Positions 1-10,039 are shown, counted from the stretch's first letter. The stretch is DNA of 64,000 nucleotides from Eremophila alpestris peregrina (GCA_009792885.1 WMCF01000174.1:671432-735431); one strand, 5' to 3'. The notes: generated by a model not told the origin, from the letters alone. A program made the numbers and translations.

Positions 1-1632
1 CAGCGGGGCCGGTCCCGGGGGGCGGCTCCTCCCGGGCGGCAGAGCCTGGCGCCGGCCGGGCTGCGGGGCCGGAGCCTCCCGATGGAAACGCTTCCCTCCT
101 GACGCGCTGCGGTTTCCGGGCAATCGCCGTCAGGGCTTCCTTGTTTTGTCAGCGGCCGGGACGGGACGGGCGCCCGCCGAGCTCTCCCTTGGCCAGGCCC
201 CTCCGCGGCTCCGGCCGGGCACGGTGCCACCGGCACCGGCGGCTCCCGACGCGGGGCAGCGGCGCTGCCACAAGCCGCCCTTTATCCCAGAACAGAACCG
301 GATTGTTCGGGGCAGCCCTTCGGGCGTGAGGAGGATGATGGAACCCCCCAGCAGGGCCCTCCTCTGCCTCCGCAGTGACAGCAGCGGGTGAACGGGTCTG
401 GCTTTGTGCCCTCCCCGCCGGCCCGTCCCCTGTCCCAGTCTGGGGACATCTCCCCGGCCAGGAGGGCACCGATCCCCGCGGGAGGCCGGGCAGGGCTGGC
501 TCCGATGGAGATGCCGGTGGTTTCTTGCCCGCTGTCCCACAGGGACGAGCGGGGTGGTGGAGGCTCGGGGTCATACAGGAGCACCCCGCCCTGTGCCGCG
601 GGTTCCCCATCCCAAAGCTGCCCAAAGCCATCCCGGTAGAGGTGTAAATCTCCCTGTGTTTGCAAACAGCATTAGGGGATTACCTGGGTGGGCGGATGGA
701 GGGGAATCCTCATCCCGCTGCCCCTCGGCACAGCGTGGGGCTGACCTCGGGCCCCCTGTCCTGCCCTGCCACATCCCAAAAAGACTTTGCTGCAGGTGCT
801 GACCCCGCCGGGCTGGTGGCACCTTCCAGACAGGACCATGTGGTGCCAAAGCCCCGGCTAATCCCAGTGCCAGCACCCCAGTTCCACTTTTACCTCCCGG
901 CACCTCCTAAGACGCTTTGAGGATGATGCCCAACGTGGCCTCTCCCCATCTGCTCTTCCGCCGGGTGGCCGGGGGATGTCCCCAGGCAGTGGGACTCTCT
1001 GTGGGATGGGGTCTGTGTTTACCAGCCCTGGATTCGGCAGTGATGGGTCCCAGGTAGTTGGATGGGGAGGTGTGAGGATGTGAGCTGGTGTCTGTCCCTG
1101 CAGAATGGAAACCCCCCCAAACTCACAGAACTTTGTACCCCCAGATTTTCCATCAGTGTGTCCATCACAGGCTGCTGCCACCGTGCCCATTTGTGATGGG
1201 GGACACAGGGGGACCCTCACCCACCAGTTAACCCACACTGGGACGCCCACAGAGCCTCCAGTTTTGTGGGATTTTCGGTGGAGCCAGTGAGGGGGGGACG
1301 TTTTGGGCTCATCTCCAAGAGAAACGTTTATGTTGGGGGAGAGCGGGAGGGGGGAGAAGAAAAGCGTCATTCATCAGCGTTCGGGAAAAGGGAAATCGTA
1401 TTAGAGGTGGAGGCAGCGATTGCAGATAAGAGCTGCTCTCCACAGATTACTCCAACTTTAATGCAGAGCAGGGAAGCCCTGAGCAGTCCGTGCCTCACTC
1501 CCCACTTCAGCACAACCCAAAACTCCCCTCTCTGGAGCACCACAGACTGTCTGCACCCCGCAGAGGGGCAGGAACATTTGCGGGGTGCCCCACGGCCCCA
1601 GACCCTCCTTTCCCTCGCCATCTCTGACTCAC
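1..1632 (-). other. EXTL1 intron 1 (partial), no exon seen
   Basis: This stretch lies downstream of the EXTL1 first coding exon on the minus strand. I looked for the next EXT-family exon, which normally encodes a motif similar to YDYREML...LVPRGRRLGSFRFLE, and did not find it, so it is probably off the left edge. The first 130 bases are very GC-rich. The rest is moderately GC-rich unique sequence with no recognisable gene. Confidence 0.6.
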
Positions 1633-2567
1633 CTTTCGTAGTCCACGTTATCCTTGTCACAGCGCGTGTCCTTGTGCTTCTCCCAGTCCTTGCCGTGCTT
1701 GCAGGTGGTCAGGGAGATGATGTCCTGGCCGTTGTGGATGTGGTGCAGGGCGTTGCGGGTGCCGGAGCCGATGCCCGTCAGGTACCGCTTCCCCTTGAAC
1801 ACCAACAAGTATTTCTTTTTGGGCGGCACCGAGTCCCGCCGCAGCCAGCCCCGGTCCCCGCCGCGCTGCGGGTGCTCCCGGGAGAACAGCGGGATGGAGA
1901 CGTCGAAGCCGGGCCTGAAGCTGCTGCTGTCGAAGCTGGCTTTGGCCAGCATGGCCTGGCCGGTGTCGAAGCCCAGCTCGTCGGTGTAGCTGGGCCAGGT
2001 GCCCGAGTAGAGGTTGAAGATGAGGTGGTTCCTGCCGCCGTTCCAGAGCGGGGAGCCGCGGATCTTCTCGTCCACGTCGCTCACGTAGTGGGCCGAGAGG
2101 TGGTCGCGGTCCAGCGTGTCGATGGCGAGGATGAAGAGGCAGGCTTCCTCGGGGTTCCGGGTGTGGTAGCGGGAGCGCTCCAGGGAGCTGAGGATTTTGC
2201 CGTAGGTCTCCGAGACGGGCTGGCCCCGCTCCTGGGGGTAGGTGAACACTTTGAAGCCGTGCCTCTCGCACCTGGAGAAGTCGAAGCAGGTTTCCATCCG
2301 GCAGCTGCCTCTCCTGTGGACCCTCAGCCACGCTGCCCTGCGCTCCCGAGGGGACAGCAGGGAAGGGTCCTCATCCCTCTGCAGCTCCTCGGGGTCTGCA
2401 AAGCTTTTGAGGAGTGTCCTGTCCGTCCAGCGGGGCCAGTTCCTCCGGGCTTCTGCTTTCCTCCCGGGAAAGAAAGCGAAACGGCGCAGCTGATCCCCTC
2501 CAAAGAAGAAAAGCAGGAGCCAAGAGGCAAGGAAAGTCAGGAAAATGTATTTCTTCCTGGTCCGCAT
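1633..2567 (-). CDS. EXTL1: EXTL1, exostosin-like glycosyltransferase 1 (first coding exon, partial gene)
   Basis: Type II Golgi/ER protein of the exostosin family, which adds GlcNAc during heparan sulfate backbone synthesis. The ATG at 2567-2565 opens a 311-codon exon. Residues 7-23 form a signal-anchor (FLTFLASWLLLFFFGG). A stem follows, then the exostosin domain with the family motifs FNLYSGTWPSYTDELGFD, GQAMLAKASF, FDVSIPLFS and FKGKRYLTGIGS. The exon ends with a consensus donor (AAG|GTGAGT, GT at 1632-1631) in phase 2, the phase I recall for EXT1 exon 1. EXTL1 is preferred over EXT1 because the stem sequence WPRW.D..LL.SF resembles remembered human EXTL1, and because PAFAH2 is the neighbour, as in human. 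The remaining exons (human protein about 676 residues) are outside the window. Confidence 0.9.
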
Positions 2568-3689
2568 AGGTTCACACGCAGCCCCAGCTCCTCATCGGGC
2601 TCAGGTGGGTGCCAGTCCAGTCCAGTCCGATGTTCCCGACCCCACGTGGGAGGTGGGACGGCTCCTGTCCCCCAGGTATTGTCCTGTGCCCTTGCGGTCT
2701 GTGACAATCCCCGCTTTCTGCCCGCTCTGCCCAGGGCTGTGCTGCTTTTTCGGGACCGTCCCGGTGTGCAGAGTAGAGCCCGGTGCCCCGGTGTCCCAGC
2801 CGCTCACTTCTCCGGGCCCCCGAGCCGCCGCAATGACATTTCCATCGCTTGACCCAGCTTCAAATCCCTGGAGAAAGGGAGAGGTCGCGTCGTCACCGTC
2901 CTGTCACCGCCAGCCGTGTCACCACAAGTGGCTCCACACATCCCTGCGGCGGGACCCCCCTCCCCAAACTCCCTTGGGAATAAAACTCTGGCAATAAACG
3001 CTCCCGCAGCCACCGGAGCCCCGCTCTGTCCCCTGCTCCTTCCCTGCCCGGTCCCCCCGTTACCTTCGGGGAGCCGCGGCCCCCGGTGGGTGTCGAGCCG
3101 CCGTGTCCCGGAGCCCCGATCGCCGCCTGCCCAAGGCTCCGGGCTGCATCCCCGGCCGGGGAAGGCGGCGGAGCAGCCGCCGAGCCGCCCCGCCGGGCTC
3201 CCGGTGCTCGGACCGGCGGAGGAGCCGCTGCGGGAGGCTCCGCACAGCCCCGGGGCTGTGGGCTCTGGGCGTGTGCGTCCCCCTGGTCACTTTGTCCGTC
3301 TGTCCCTGCGCTCTCTGTTCCCGTGTCCCCCCTGTCCCAGATCCCAGCTGCTCTCCCCTGTCCTCCTGTCCCTCCCGGGACTGGCTGTCCCCTTCTGTCT
3401 GTGTCCCCTCCGGGGCTAACTGTCCGGCTGTCCCCCTCGGAGCTGGCTGTCCCCTGTCCTTCTGTCCTCCCGGGACTGTCTGTCCGCTGTCCCCTCCCAG
3501 ATCTGGCTGTCCCTCGTCTGTCCGTGCGTCTGTCCCGCCCGGGGCTGGCTGTCCCCTGTTCCCTGCCGGATCTGGCTGTGTCCTGGCCTGTCCCCGTGTC
3601 AGTCAGTCCGTGTGTCCGTGTCCGTGTCCGTGTGTCCGTGTGTCCGTGTCCGTGTGTCCGTCCGCTCCCGGTGGTCCCGCGTCCCCCCC
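2568..3689. other. Spacer upstream of EXTL1: 5' leader region and pyrimidine-rich minisatellite
   Basis: About 1.1 kb immediately 5' of the EXTL1 start codon. It probably contains EXTL1 5' UTR or a non-coding first exon, but I cannot place a transcription start. From about 3290 onward the plus strand becomes a run of degenerate repeats of the form ctgtcccc, then cgtgtgtccgtgtc (about 3590-3665). No coding gene is seen on either strand. Confidence 0.5.
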
Positions 3690-3860
3690 GCGCTCCACGT
3701 GCCCCCCCTCCCGCATCTGTTACACGGCGCCCTGGCCCCGCCCCCGCTTGCCCCGCCCTCAGCCTCCTATTGGCTCCCCGCTCACAGGAGTGGGCGTGTC
3801 CGGCGGAGCCCCGCCCCTCGGCGCGCGCCCATTGGCCGCGCCCACGTGGGATTGGGATGG
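3690..3860. promoter_or_regulatory. Candidate CpG promoter between EXTL1 and PAFAH2
   Basis: A short CpG-dense block with three inverted CCAAT boxes (ATTGG at 3769-3773, 3831-3835 and 3851-3855), several GC boxes (ccccgcccc, tgggcgtg) and an E-box CACGTG at 3843-3848. This clustering is typical of a housekeeping promoter. CCAAT boxes reading on the minus strand favour transcription towards EXTL1. A bidirectional role with PAFAH2 is possible but not shown. Confidence 0.45.
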
Positions 3861-3899
3861 GGGGGGGTCCCGGGGGGGGCCGGGGCCGAACGGGGACCG

Positions 3900-4320
3900 A
3901 CCCGAGCCCCTGTCCCCCTGTCCCCGTGTTCCCATGTCCCCGTGTTCCCATGTCCCCCTGTCCCCNNNNNNNNNNNNNNNNNNNNNNNNNNNNNNNNNNN
4001 NNNNNNNNNNNNNNNNNNNNNNNNNNNNNNNNNNNNNNNNNNNNNNNNNNNNNNNNNNNNNNNNNNNNNNNNNNNNNNNNNNNNNNNNNNNNNNNNNNNN
4101 NNNNNNNNNNNNNNNNNNNNNNNNNNNNNNNNNNNNNNNNNNNNNNNNNNNNNNNNNNNNNNNNNNNNNNNNNNNNNNNNNNNNNNNNNNNNNNNNNNNN
4201 NNNCCCCGTATCCCCCTGTCCCCTGTGTCCCCATGTCCCTCTGTCCCCAGTCTCCGTGACCCCCGTGTCCCCCTGTCCCCTTGTCTCCGTGTCCCCCTGT
4301 CCTCGTGTCCCCGTATCTTG
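3900..4320. repeat. Short-unit minisatellite (cccctgtccc type) flanking the assembly gap
   Basis: Degenerate repeats of roughly 6-12 bases (cccctgt, ccccgtgt, tcccatgt) lie on both sides of the run of Ns. The opposite strand is G-rich with repeated GGGG blocks, so it could form G-quadruplexes. That would explain poor sequencing and the collapsed assembly here. The true array length is unknown. Confidence 0.8.
3966..4203. other. Assembly gap (238 Ns)
   Basis: A continuous block of N inside the minisatellite. Any open frame drawn through it is meaningless. Apart from one N at 33109, it is the only undetermined sequence in the window. Confidence 1.
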
Positions 4321-5329
4321 TAGCACGGCCATGCCCAGGGACTGCGGGGTTCACCCTCTCAGGGGCAGAGACGGGGTCCCAGCCTGGCCTGACCCCCAAA
4401 TCAGGGTGAGATCTCTTGCTGGGGTGACAGGAGCCAAGCAGGAACCGAGTGAATCCCGTTAAAGGTGGTCCCTGTGAGCGCTGTGAGCCCAGTGCGGGGT
4501 CCCCGGTGCCAGGCACGGAACCGGTACCCCCGGGGCTCACCCGTGAACCCACGGTCCAGCTGGGCTCGGCTGGAACCAAGAGCAGGATGGCCCCAAACAG
4601 CCGAGTTGTCGCCCACCGCCTCCACCTGGGACCCCCTCCCGGGGTAATTTGGGGGTGCTGGGGTGGGGCTGACCCCGTTCCCGCGGGCCGGGCGTGGGCC
4701 GGGCCTGGCAGCGCGGACAGGTCGGGGCTCGCCTCTCCCACCCCGTCCCGGCATCCGCGGCCACGGCAGCCGCCCTCGCCCTGCCCCGCCGGCCGGGCAA
4801 GCCGGGACCGGAGCGCTGGATGCCGGCCGTGGGTGTGACAGCCTCGGCCTGCGGCTGCATCCATCGCTGCGGGCACGGGCTGGGGTCCCCTGTCCCTGCC
4901 CCGGCCCCGGGGGACACAGACACGACAATCCCGGGGCTCTGCCCAGCGCCCAGCCCGTGCCTCAGTTTCCCCCGTCACCCAGGGGAGCCTGGAGCGGGGC
5001 TGTGGGTGCCGGAGCTCGGTGCAGACGCTTTTCACCAAACCTTTGCGTATTTATTTGCCGGCCTGGCTGGCCCGGCCCCGCAGGGAATTAATCCCCGGCC
5101 GCAGAGGGGATTACTGGGGACCCGGGGCCGCTTTAGCTCCAGAAAGCGGATTAAGCAAAGGACAGGGAACGTGGGGATGGGCACTGAGAGCCCCGGAGCG
5201 GCGCTGGCCTCTGGGGGGGGACAAGGGGACAGTGCCGGGGACAGGAGCCCGGCTGGGGACAGCCCTGGGGCTGGGGAGCTGCCCACGGGCACAGCCCCCA
5301 CGGAGGGGGCACAGCTGCCATGAGGGGCT
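4321..5329. other. GC-rich spacer, no gene seen
   Basis: About 1 kb of GC-rich sequence with no coding exon I recognise on either strand. It could hold non-coding first exons of EXTL1 or PAFAH2, but nothing in the sequence fixes one. Confidence 0.4.
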
Positions 5330-5424
5330 GGGGTCGTGCCCTGAACTGGGGGGCACTGGGAGCTGTCATTTTGGGGTGGTGACACTGGGAGCTGTCATTT
5401 TGCACTAGGGCCACTGGGAGCAGT

Positions 5425-5615
5425 GTCCTATACTGGTGGCTACTGGGAGCTGTGATTTCGTTCTGGTGACACCGGGAGCGGTGTCCTGTACTGGTGGCTA
5501 CTGGGAACTGAGATGTGTATAAGAGACAGGTCCTATACTGGTGGCTACTGGGAGCTGTGATTTCGTTCTGGTGACACCGGGAGCGGTGTCCTGTACTGGT
5601 GGCTACTGGGAACTG
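5425..5615. repeat. 86-bp perfect direct duplication split by a Tn5 mosaic end
   Basis: Bases 5425-5510 and 5530-5615 are identical over 86 bases, separated only by the 19-bp mosaic-end sequence. Neighbouring minisatellite copies are diverged, so perfect identity points to an assembly or library artefact rather than a biological duplication. Confidence 0.9.
5511..5529 (+). other. Tn5/Nextera mosaic-end adapter sequence (assembly artefact)
   Basis: The 19 bases AGATGTGTATAAGAGACAG match the hyperactive Tn5 transposase mosaic end used in Nextera-type libraries exactly. It is synthetic sequence, not part of a vertebrate genome, and no transposon body surrounds it. Its reverse complement translates as the well-known contaminant peptide CLLYTS. 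Confidence 0.97.
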
Positions 5616-6227
5616 TAGTCCGCCAGCACGGGAGGCACTGGGAGCTGTAGGGCAGAGTACACTGGGGCGTGCTGGGAGCTGGGAGCCGGTGTACTGGTGT
5701 GTGCGGGGAGGGGGATACTGGGGGGCACTGGGTGCTGGGTGGTTGTCGCTGGGAGCTGGGAGGGCACGGAGGGAAACGTGGAGCTGGGAGAGCCCTGGAA
5801 GCTTGGCAGGGGCACTGGGAGCTCGGGGTGGGGGCACTGGGAGCTTCTGGGGAGCACTGGGAGCTGCGTGGGTGAGGGCACTGGGAGCTGGGACGGGACT
5901 GGGAGGCACTGGGGGCTGCGGGGAGCGGTGGGAGCCGCCAGGAGCACTGGGAGCTGGCGGTCACTGGGAACTGGGAGACAACTGGGAGCTGCGATGGTGA
6001 CTGGGGGCGCTGGGGGGAGCGCTGGGAGCTGCGGGGACGGCTCCGGGCACGGGCACTGGGAAGCGCTGGGATCTGTAGTCCAGCTGCTGGGAGGTGTAGT
6101 CCGGGATCCCAGCGCATACTGGGAGGTGTGGTCCGGGGCCGGGGCCATACTGGGAGGTGTGGTCCGGGGCCGGGGCCATACTGGGAGGATTAGTTCCGCG
6201 GCCCCGGGCGCTGCTGGGAGCTGTAGT
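5607..6227 (-). promoter_or_regulatory. Cluster of ZNF143/SBS-like motifs (ACTACAnnTCCCA) upstream of PAFAH2
   Basis: Four perfect minus-strand matches to ACTACAnnTCCCA occur at 5607-5619, 6067-6079, 6088-6100 and 6215-6227. One-mismatch relatives lie at about 5639-5651 and 6120-6132. This is the core of the promoter motif bound by ZNF143 (Staf/THAP11 complexes). The copies sit at the PAFAH2-proximal end of the minisatellite, where a start site is expected. Binding is inferred. Confidence 0.5.
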
Positions 6228-6529
6228 TCTGTACTGGGGGGTGCAGGGTCCCGTCCCCCCGTGGGTGCCAGCCCCGCACTGACCCCTCCGCTGGGTCCGG
6301 CCGCCCCCAGCCCCCTGTCCCCGCGGGAGAGGAACGGGGTGGGGGGATCTTCACCCCTGAGCAGCCCCGAGGGGCTGTGCCCTGGGAACTGGAGGGGAAC
6401 TGGGGGTCTCTGGGGGCTGCCCGGGGTCTGGGCAGTGGGAGAGGGGTGGCGAAAGGAGGAGGGAGCGAGTTGGGGTCCCTGGGGTGGGGGGCAGACGCTG
6501 AGCCCGTGTCTCCGCCCAGGCTCGGCAGC

Positions 6530-9500
6530 ATGGGGGGGATGCTGGCGCTGCCCCCGGGGCAGGGACCACACCAGGTGGGCTGCACGGATGTCATGGTGGG
6601 CCACACGCGGCAGGTACGGCCACAGGGATGGGGACAGGGAGAGGGACAGAGCGAGGTGGCTGCAGCCAGCTCGTTTGGGACACGGCCACCACCCTCCGTG
6701 CTGTCCCCACCGTGTCCCCCTCTCCTTGTGTCGCCCAGGGGCTCTTCCTGCGCCTCTTCTACCCGTGCGAGCGGCGGGCGGGGGCGGCGGAGCCGCTCTG
6801 GATCCCGCGCTCCGAGTACTGCGGGGGCCTGGCCGATGCCACCCTGGGCCGCCGCTGGTGCTCGGTGCCGCTCAGCATCGCCCTCGGTGAGCGGGGACAT
6901 CCCCCGGAGGGGGGGCTGAGGTACCCCTGGAGCGGGACATCCCCTGGAGGGGGGGCTGAGGTACCCCTGGAGCGGGGACATCGCCACCCCGCGGGCTCCC
7001 CGCCCCTGAGGGACCCCCTGTGCCCGGCTGGGCGCTGCAGAGCTGGGGCAGAGCAGGGACCTGTCCGTGTCCCCCCTCCTCTCCTGGGGGTTTCTCCTCC
7101 CTGCAGGCTCCTGCAAGGTCCCGGTGAGTTGGAATGAGCCTCTCAAGCCCCGCAGCAGCGGATACCCCCTGATCATCTTCTCGCACGGCCTGGGAGCCTT
7201 TCGGTACCGTGAGCCCTGAGCAGAGCAGGGGATGTGGGGGTTCCTCCATGGACCTGCCCCGATCCCTCTACTCCCATCTACCTTCCAGGACCTTGTACTC
7301 TTCAATCTGCACTGAGTTGGCGTCCTGGGGCTTCGTGGTGGCGGCGCTGGAGCACCGGTGAGTGCCCAGGTCCCCACCAAATTCATTCTGGGGCTGTTGG
7401 GACATCGTGCTCTGTGGGGAGAACTGCCGCTGTCCCCTCCTGTCCCCACAGGGACCATTCTGCTGCCACCACCTATTTCTGCAAGGCAGAGGCTGGCACG
7501 GAGGAGTGGCTCCCCTTCCGACGGGTGCCCCCGGGGCAGAAGGAGTTTTATTTCCGAAACAAACAGGTACCAGGGCGGGGGGATCAGGGTGGGCAGGAGG
7601 GAGGTCTGAAATTCCTCCTGCATCCCTGGGGATGCTCTTCCCAATCCTGTGTTGCCGCAGTTTTTGGGCTGAGCTCTCTCCTTGGAGATGAGAAAAATCT
7701 GCTCAGCCTGTTTCTCTCTCTGCTTCCTGGGGTCTGGGCTTTGCCATGGCCCTGGATCCTGTCCCCTGTGCCCTGGGAAGAGCAGGACTCTGTGCCCAGC
7801 CCAGCTCTGCACTCTGGGTTTGTTCCCACCGGGATTTTTGTCTCTCTGGAATTATCCCAGACAGCTGCTGGCTGGGGAGCAGGAAGGTTTCCTGCTGAGC
7901 CAAGTTCCCCCCCTCTGTTTGTTTCTGCCTCATTGGAAAGGACAACAGCAAGTGAAGATCAGTCGTGGAAAAGCTCTCTAGGAACGGAGGTGCTTTTGGC
8001 AGCCTTAAATCACCTCCCAGCCTGTTATTTGTGTGTGTGCTCTGCCTCATGGCACATTGCACAGAAAAGGGAAACAGTTTTCCTGAACCCACCAGCAGAA
8101 ATGGTCAGGGAGAAAGAGAAAGAACTGATAAATAGAAGGAAATAGTTGCCAGGTCAATTCTCTGTGCTGCAGGAGAGAGGTTTTCATTGGAGTTTTTTGT
8201 CACTTGTCACCTTAAATGTGCACAGACAGCAGCACTGGTGTCCTTAGGGCAGCTGAGGACGTGGCCTCAGAGTGACTCCAAGTCAGAGCTTCCTCTCCCT
8301 GAATCATTTGGGATTTTAGGAGACAAGCCCTGGAGGAACAAGCCTGGATGGGCACTGTGGGGAAGATGTGACCCCGGATGTGTGGGTTTTTGGGGAGCTG
8401 GGTTTGCCAGGGAAGGGCTGCAATGTTCCAGGTTCACCAGAGAGCCCAGGAATGTGTGCGGGCACTGCGGCTCTTCCAGGACCTCTCTGCTGGCAGATCT
8501 GTCCCCAACATCCTGCACCAGGGCTGGGACCTCTCCCTGCTGAAGGTATCTGGCTCTGCTTTGGGGGGCTCTGGGTGGCAGGATCAGTCCTGGCTGCCCG
8601 AGACTTTTCCTCCTCTCCTCCCTGTGGGCACTGGGCAGCCTGAGCCCATCACACCAGCAGTGGGACATGGCATTTTCCCCCTCCCAGGGACACTCTGCTG
8701 ATCTTCCCTTGGCTTTTCCTTCCCCAGTTAGAGACCTCCAGCTGCCAGGTTTGGGCTCAGACTCCTCAGCCCTCTCCCTTTTGCAGGACAGCCTTGATCT
8801 GAGCAAAGTGGCCGTCATGGGCCATTCCTTTGGGGGGGTGACAGCAGTGCTGGCCTTGGTGAAGGAGCCCAGTTTCAGGTGAGGCTTGGCAGGGATGAGG
8901 AGCTGCAGAGGCTCCAGGGACTCATCCTGGTGGGAAGGGGGGGGGGGGTTGTGCTGGGTGCCTGTCCTGCTCCAGGTGTGCCGTGGCTCTGGATGCCTGG
9001 ATGTTCCCTCTGGAGAACCTGCTGTACCCAGAGGTGCCCAAGCCCGTGCTCTTCATCAACACTGAGAAGTTCCAGACTCCGGAGAGCATCGCCAAAATGA
9101 AGAGGCTGAGCTCCAGGAACAGCCAGACCAGGATTGTGACCGTGCTGTGAGCCAGGGGCTGGCACTCACCCTCTGCAGGGAGCACCCCTGGGTGTCCCAG
9201 CAGGAAAAGCTCTGGCTTCTGCTGCCCATCCCACTGATGCACATCCCTCCCCTGCCCAGGGGCACCGTGCACGAGGACCAGACCGACTTTGCCTTCCTCC
9301 CTGGGAAGCTCTTCGGCCTCCTCCTGGGCAGGAGGGGGACCCTGGACCCCCACAAGGCTCTGGCCATCACCAGCCAGGCAGCCCTGGCCTTCCTGCACAG
9401 GCACCTCGGTATGGCCCGGGCTGGGGGAGCAGCCTGGGGGCGTGGGGGGCACCAGAGCCCGTGGTTTGGGAGGGCTGTGGGGCGGGAGCTCCTTCCAGGG

Positions 9501-9830
9501 CGTGGGGCTGGTGCTTGCCAAAATCACAGGGGTCTGGTGGCTGCCCCTCGGTGGTCCCTGTCACCTGAAGGGGAGGCTGTGGTGGCTCTGTCACCTGGAG
9601 GGGAGGCTGTGGTGGCTCTGTCACCTGGAGGGGAGGCTGAGGTGGCCCTGACACCTGGAGGGGAGGCTGAGGTGGCCCTGTCACCTGGAGGGGAGGCTGA
9701 GGTGGCCCTGTCACCGTCTGTGCCCCGTGCAGGGCTGGAGGAGGAGCAGTTTGGCCGCTGGGAAGGGCTCCTGGAAGGCGGCGGGGACTCGCTGGTTCCG
9801 GACTCGCCTCTCGGCCGCTCTCACCTGTAG
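6530..9830 (+). CDS. PAFAH2: PAFAH2, cytoplasmic platelet-activating factor acetylhydrolase 2
   Basis: Serine esterase that removes short or oxidised sn-2 acyl chains from PAF and oxidised phospholipids. Ten coding exons: 6530-6613, 6739-6886, 7107-7203, 7289-7357, 7452-7566, 8432-8545, 8787-8878, 8976-9146, 9260-9408, 9733-9830. All have GT-AG borders and join in frame to 378 residues (human 392). The start is the first ATG of an exon beginning at 6520. The nucleophile elbow GHSFGG gives Ser223. Asp246 (ALDAWMFP) and His301 (GTVHEDQTDF) complete the catalytic triad. Other family blocks are GYPLIIFSHGLGAFR and RDHSAATTYFC. Gly2 could be myristoylated as in mammals, but residue 6 is Ala rather than the favoured Ser/Thr. 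The last intron is unusual (see findings). Confidence 0.95.
9561..9710 (+). repeat. 30-bp minisatellite, five copies, in the last PAFAH2 intron
   Basis: Five head-to-tail 30-bp units start at 9561, 9591, 9621, 9651 and 9681 (tcacctggaggggaggctg + aggtggccctg). They show only a few substitutions and no length change. The unit is a multiple of three and free of stops in the PAFAH2 frame, where it reads LSPGGEAEVA. Confidence 0.95.
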
Positions 9831-9997
9831 CTGCCCCAGGGCACCGCTGGGAAAGCGACTCCTTCTTGCCCGGAATGGAGGGGCCAGGAAGGGCAGGAGG
9901 GCCCCTGAGCAGAGCAGGACACGGGGACGGTGCCAGTGGGGACCGAGGTGCTCAGGGAATGTGCCAGCAGAGCCCTCCCTGCTCCTGTGCCTGAGGG

Positions 9998-10003
9998 AAT
10001 AAA
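9998..10003 (+). terminator. PAFAH2 polyadenylation signal
   Basis: Canonical AATAAA 168 bases after the PAFAH2 stop codon. It gives a short 3' UTR, as expected in this compact region. Confidence 0.75.
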
Positions 10004-10039
10004 ATCCCCACCGATAAAAACCGAGTTGGTGTCACAGGG

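Larger units (their letters stand above)
5330..6240. repeat. Degenerate minisatellite of cactgggagctg units upstream of PAFAH2
   Basis: Nearly 900 bases in which actgggagctg, or variants of it, recur every 12-40 bases. A cleaner 31-bp unit is repeated at about 6117-6178 (tgggaggtgtggtccggggc...). On the minus strand the core reads agctcccagt. Several copies extend into a perfect ACTACAnnTCCCA motif (separate entry). The region ends about 300 bases before the first PAFAH2 coding exon, so it may overlap the promoter or 5' UTR. Confidence 0.8.

Noticed and set aside
1633..2567. EXT1 rather than EXTL1
   Set aside because: The stem region WPRW.D..LL.SF and the PAFAH2-STMN1 synteny fit EXTL1; EXT1 lies in a different chromosomal context in vertebrates.
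1266..2852. 528-codon plus-strand open frame
   Set aside because: Antisense shadow of the GC-rich EXTL1 exon; no homology, and the EXTL1 frame is clearly the conserved one.
2979..2998. Two plus-strand AATAAA motifs as a gene end
   Set aside because: No plus-strand gene precedes them; they lie in the EXTL1 5' region.
2893..4332. Long minus-strand open frame (479 codons) upstream of EXTL1
   Set aside because: It runs through the N gap and a minisatellite; the peptide is repeat-derived (GDTGTRGQ-like) with no domain.
5511..5529. A genuine Tn5 or IS50 insertion
   Set aside because: Only the engineered 19-bp mosaic end is present, with no IS50 body, and the flanks are 86-bp duplicates instead of a 9-bp target duplication.
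5151..6604. Long minus-strand frames rich in Ser/Pro/Gln upstream of PAFAH2
   Set aside because: Translation of the gggagctg minisatellite and of the adapter (CLLYTS); not a gene.
7567..8431. Extra exon in the long PAFAH2 intron 5
   Set aside because: The open frame here has no family similarity, and exons 5 and 6 join directly in phase 0 at the expected protein position.
9147..9830. Separate 227-codon gene at the PAFAH2 3' end
   Set aside because: It is PAFAH2 exons 9 and 10 read through the stop-free last intron; the exon parts match PAFAH2.
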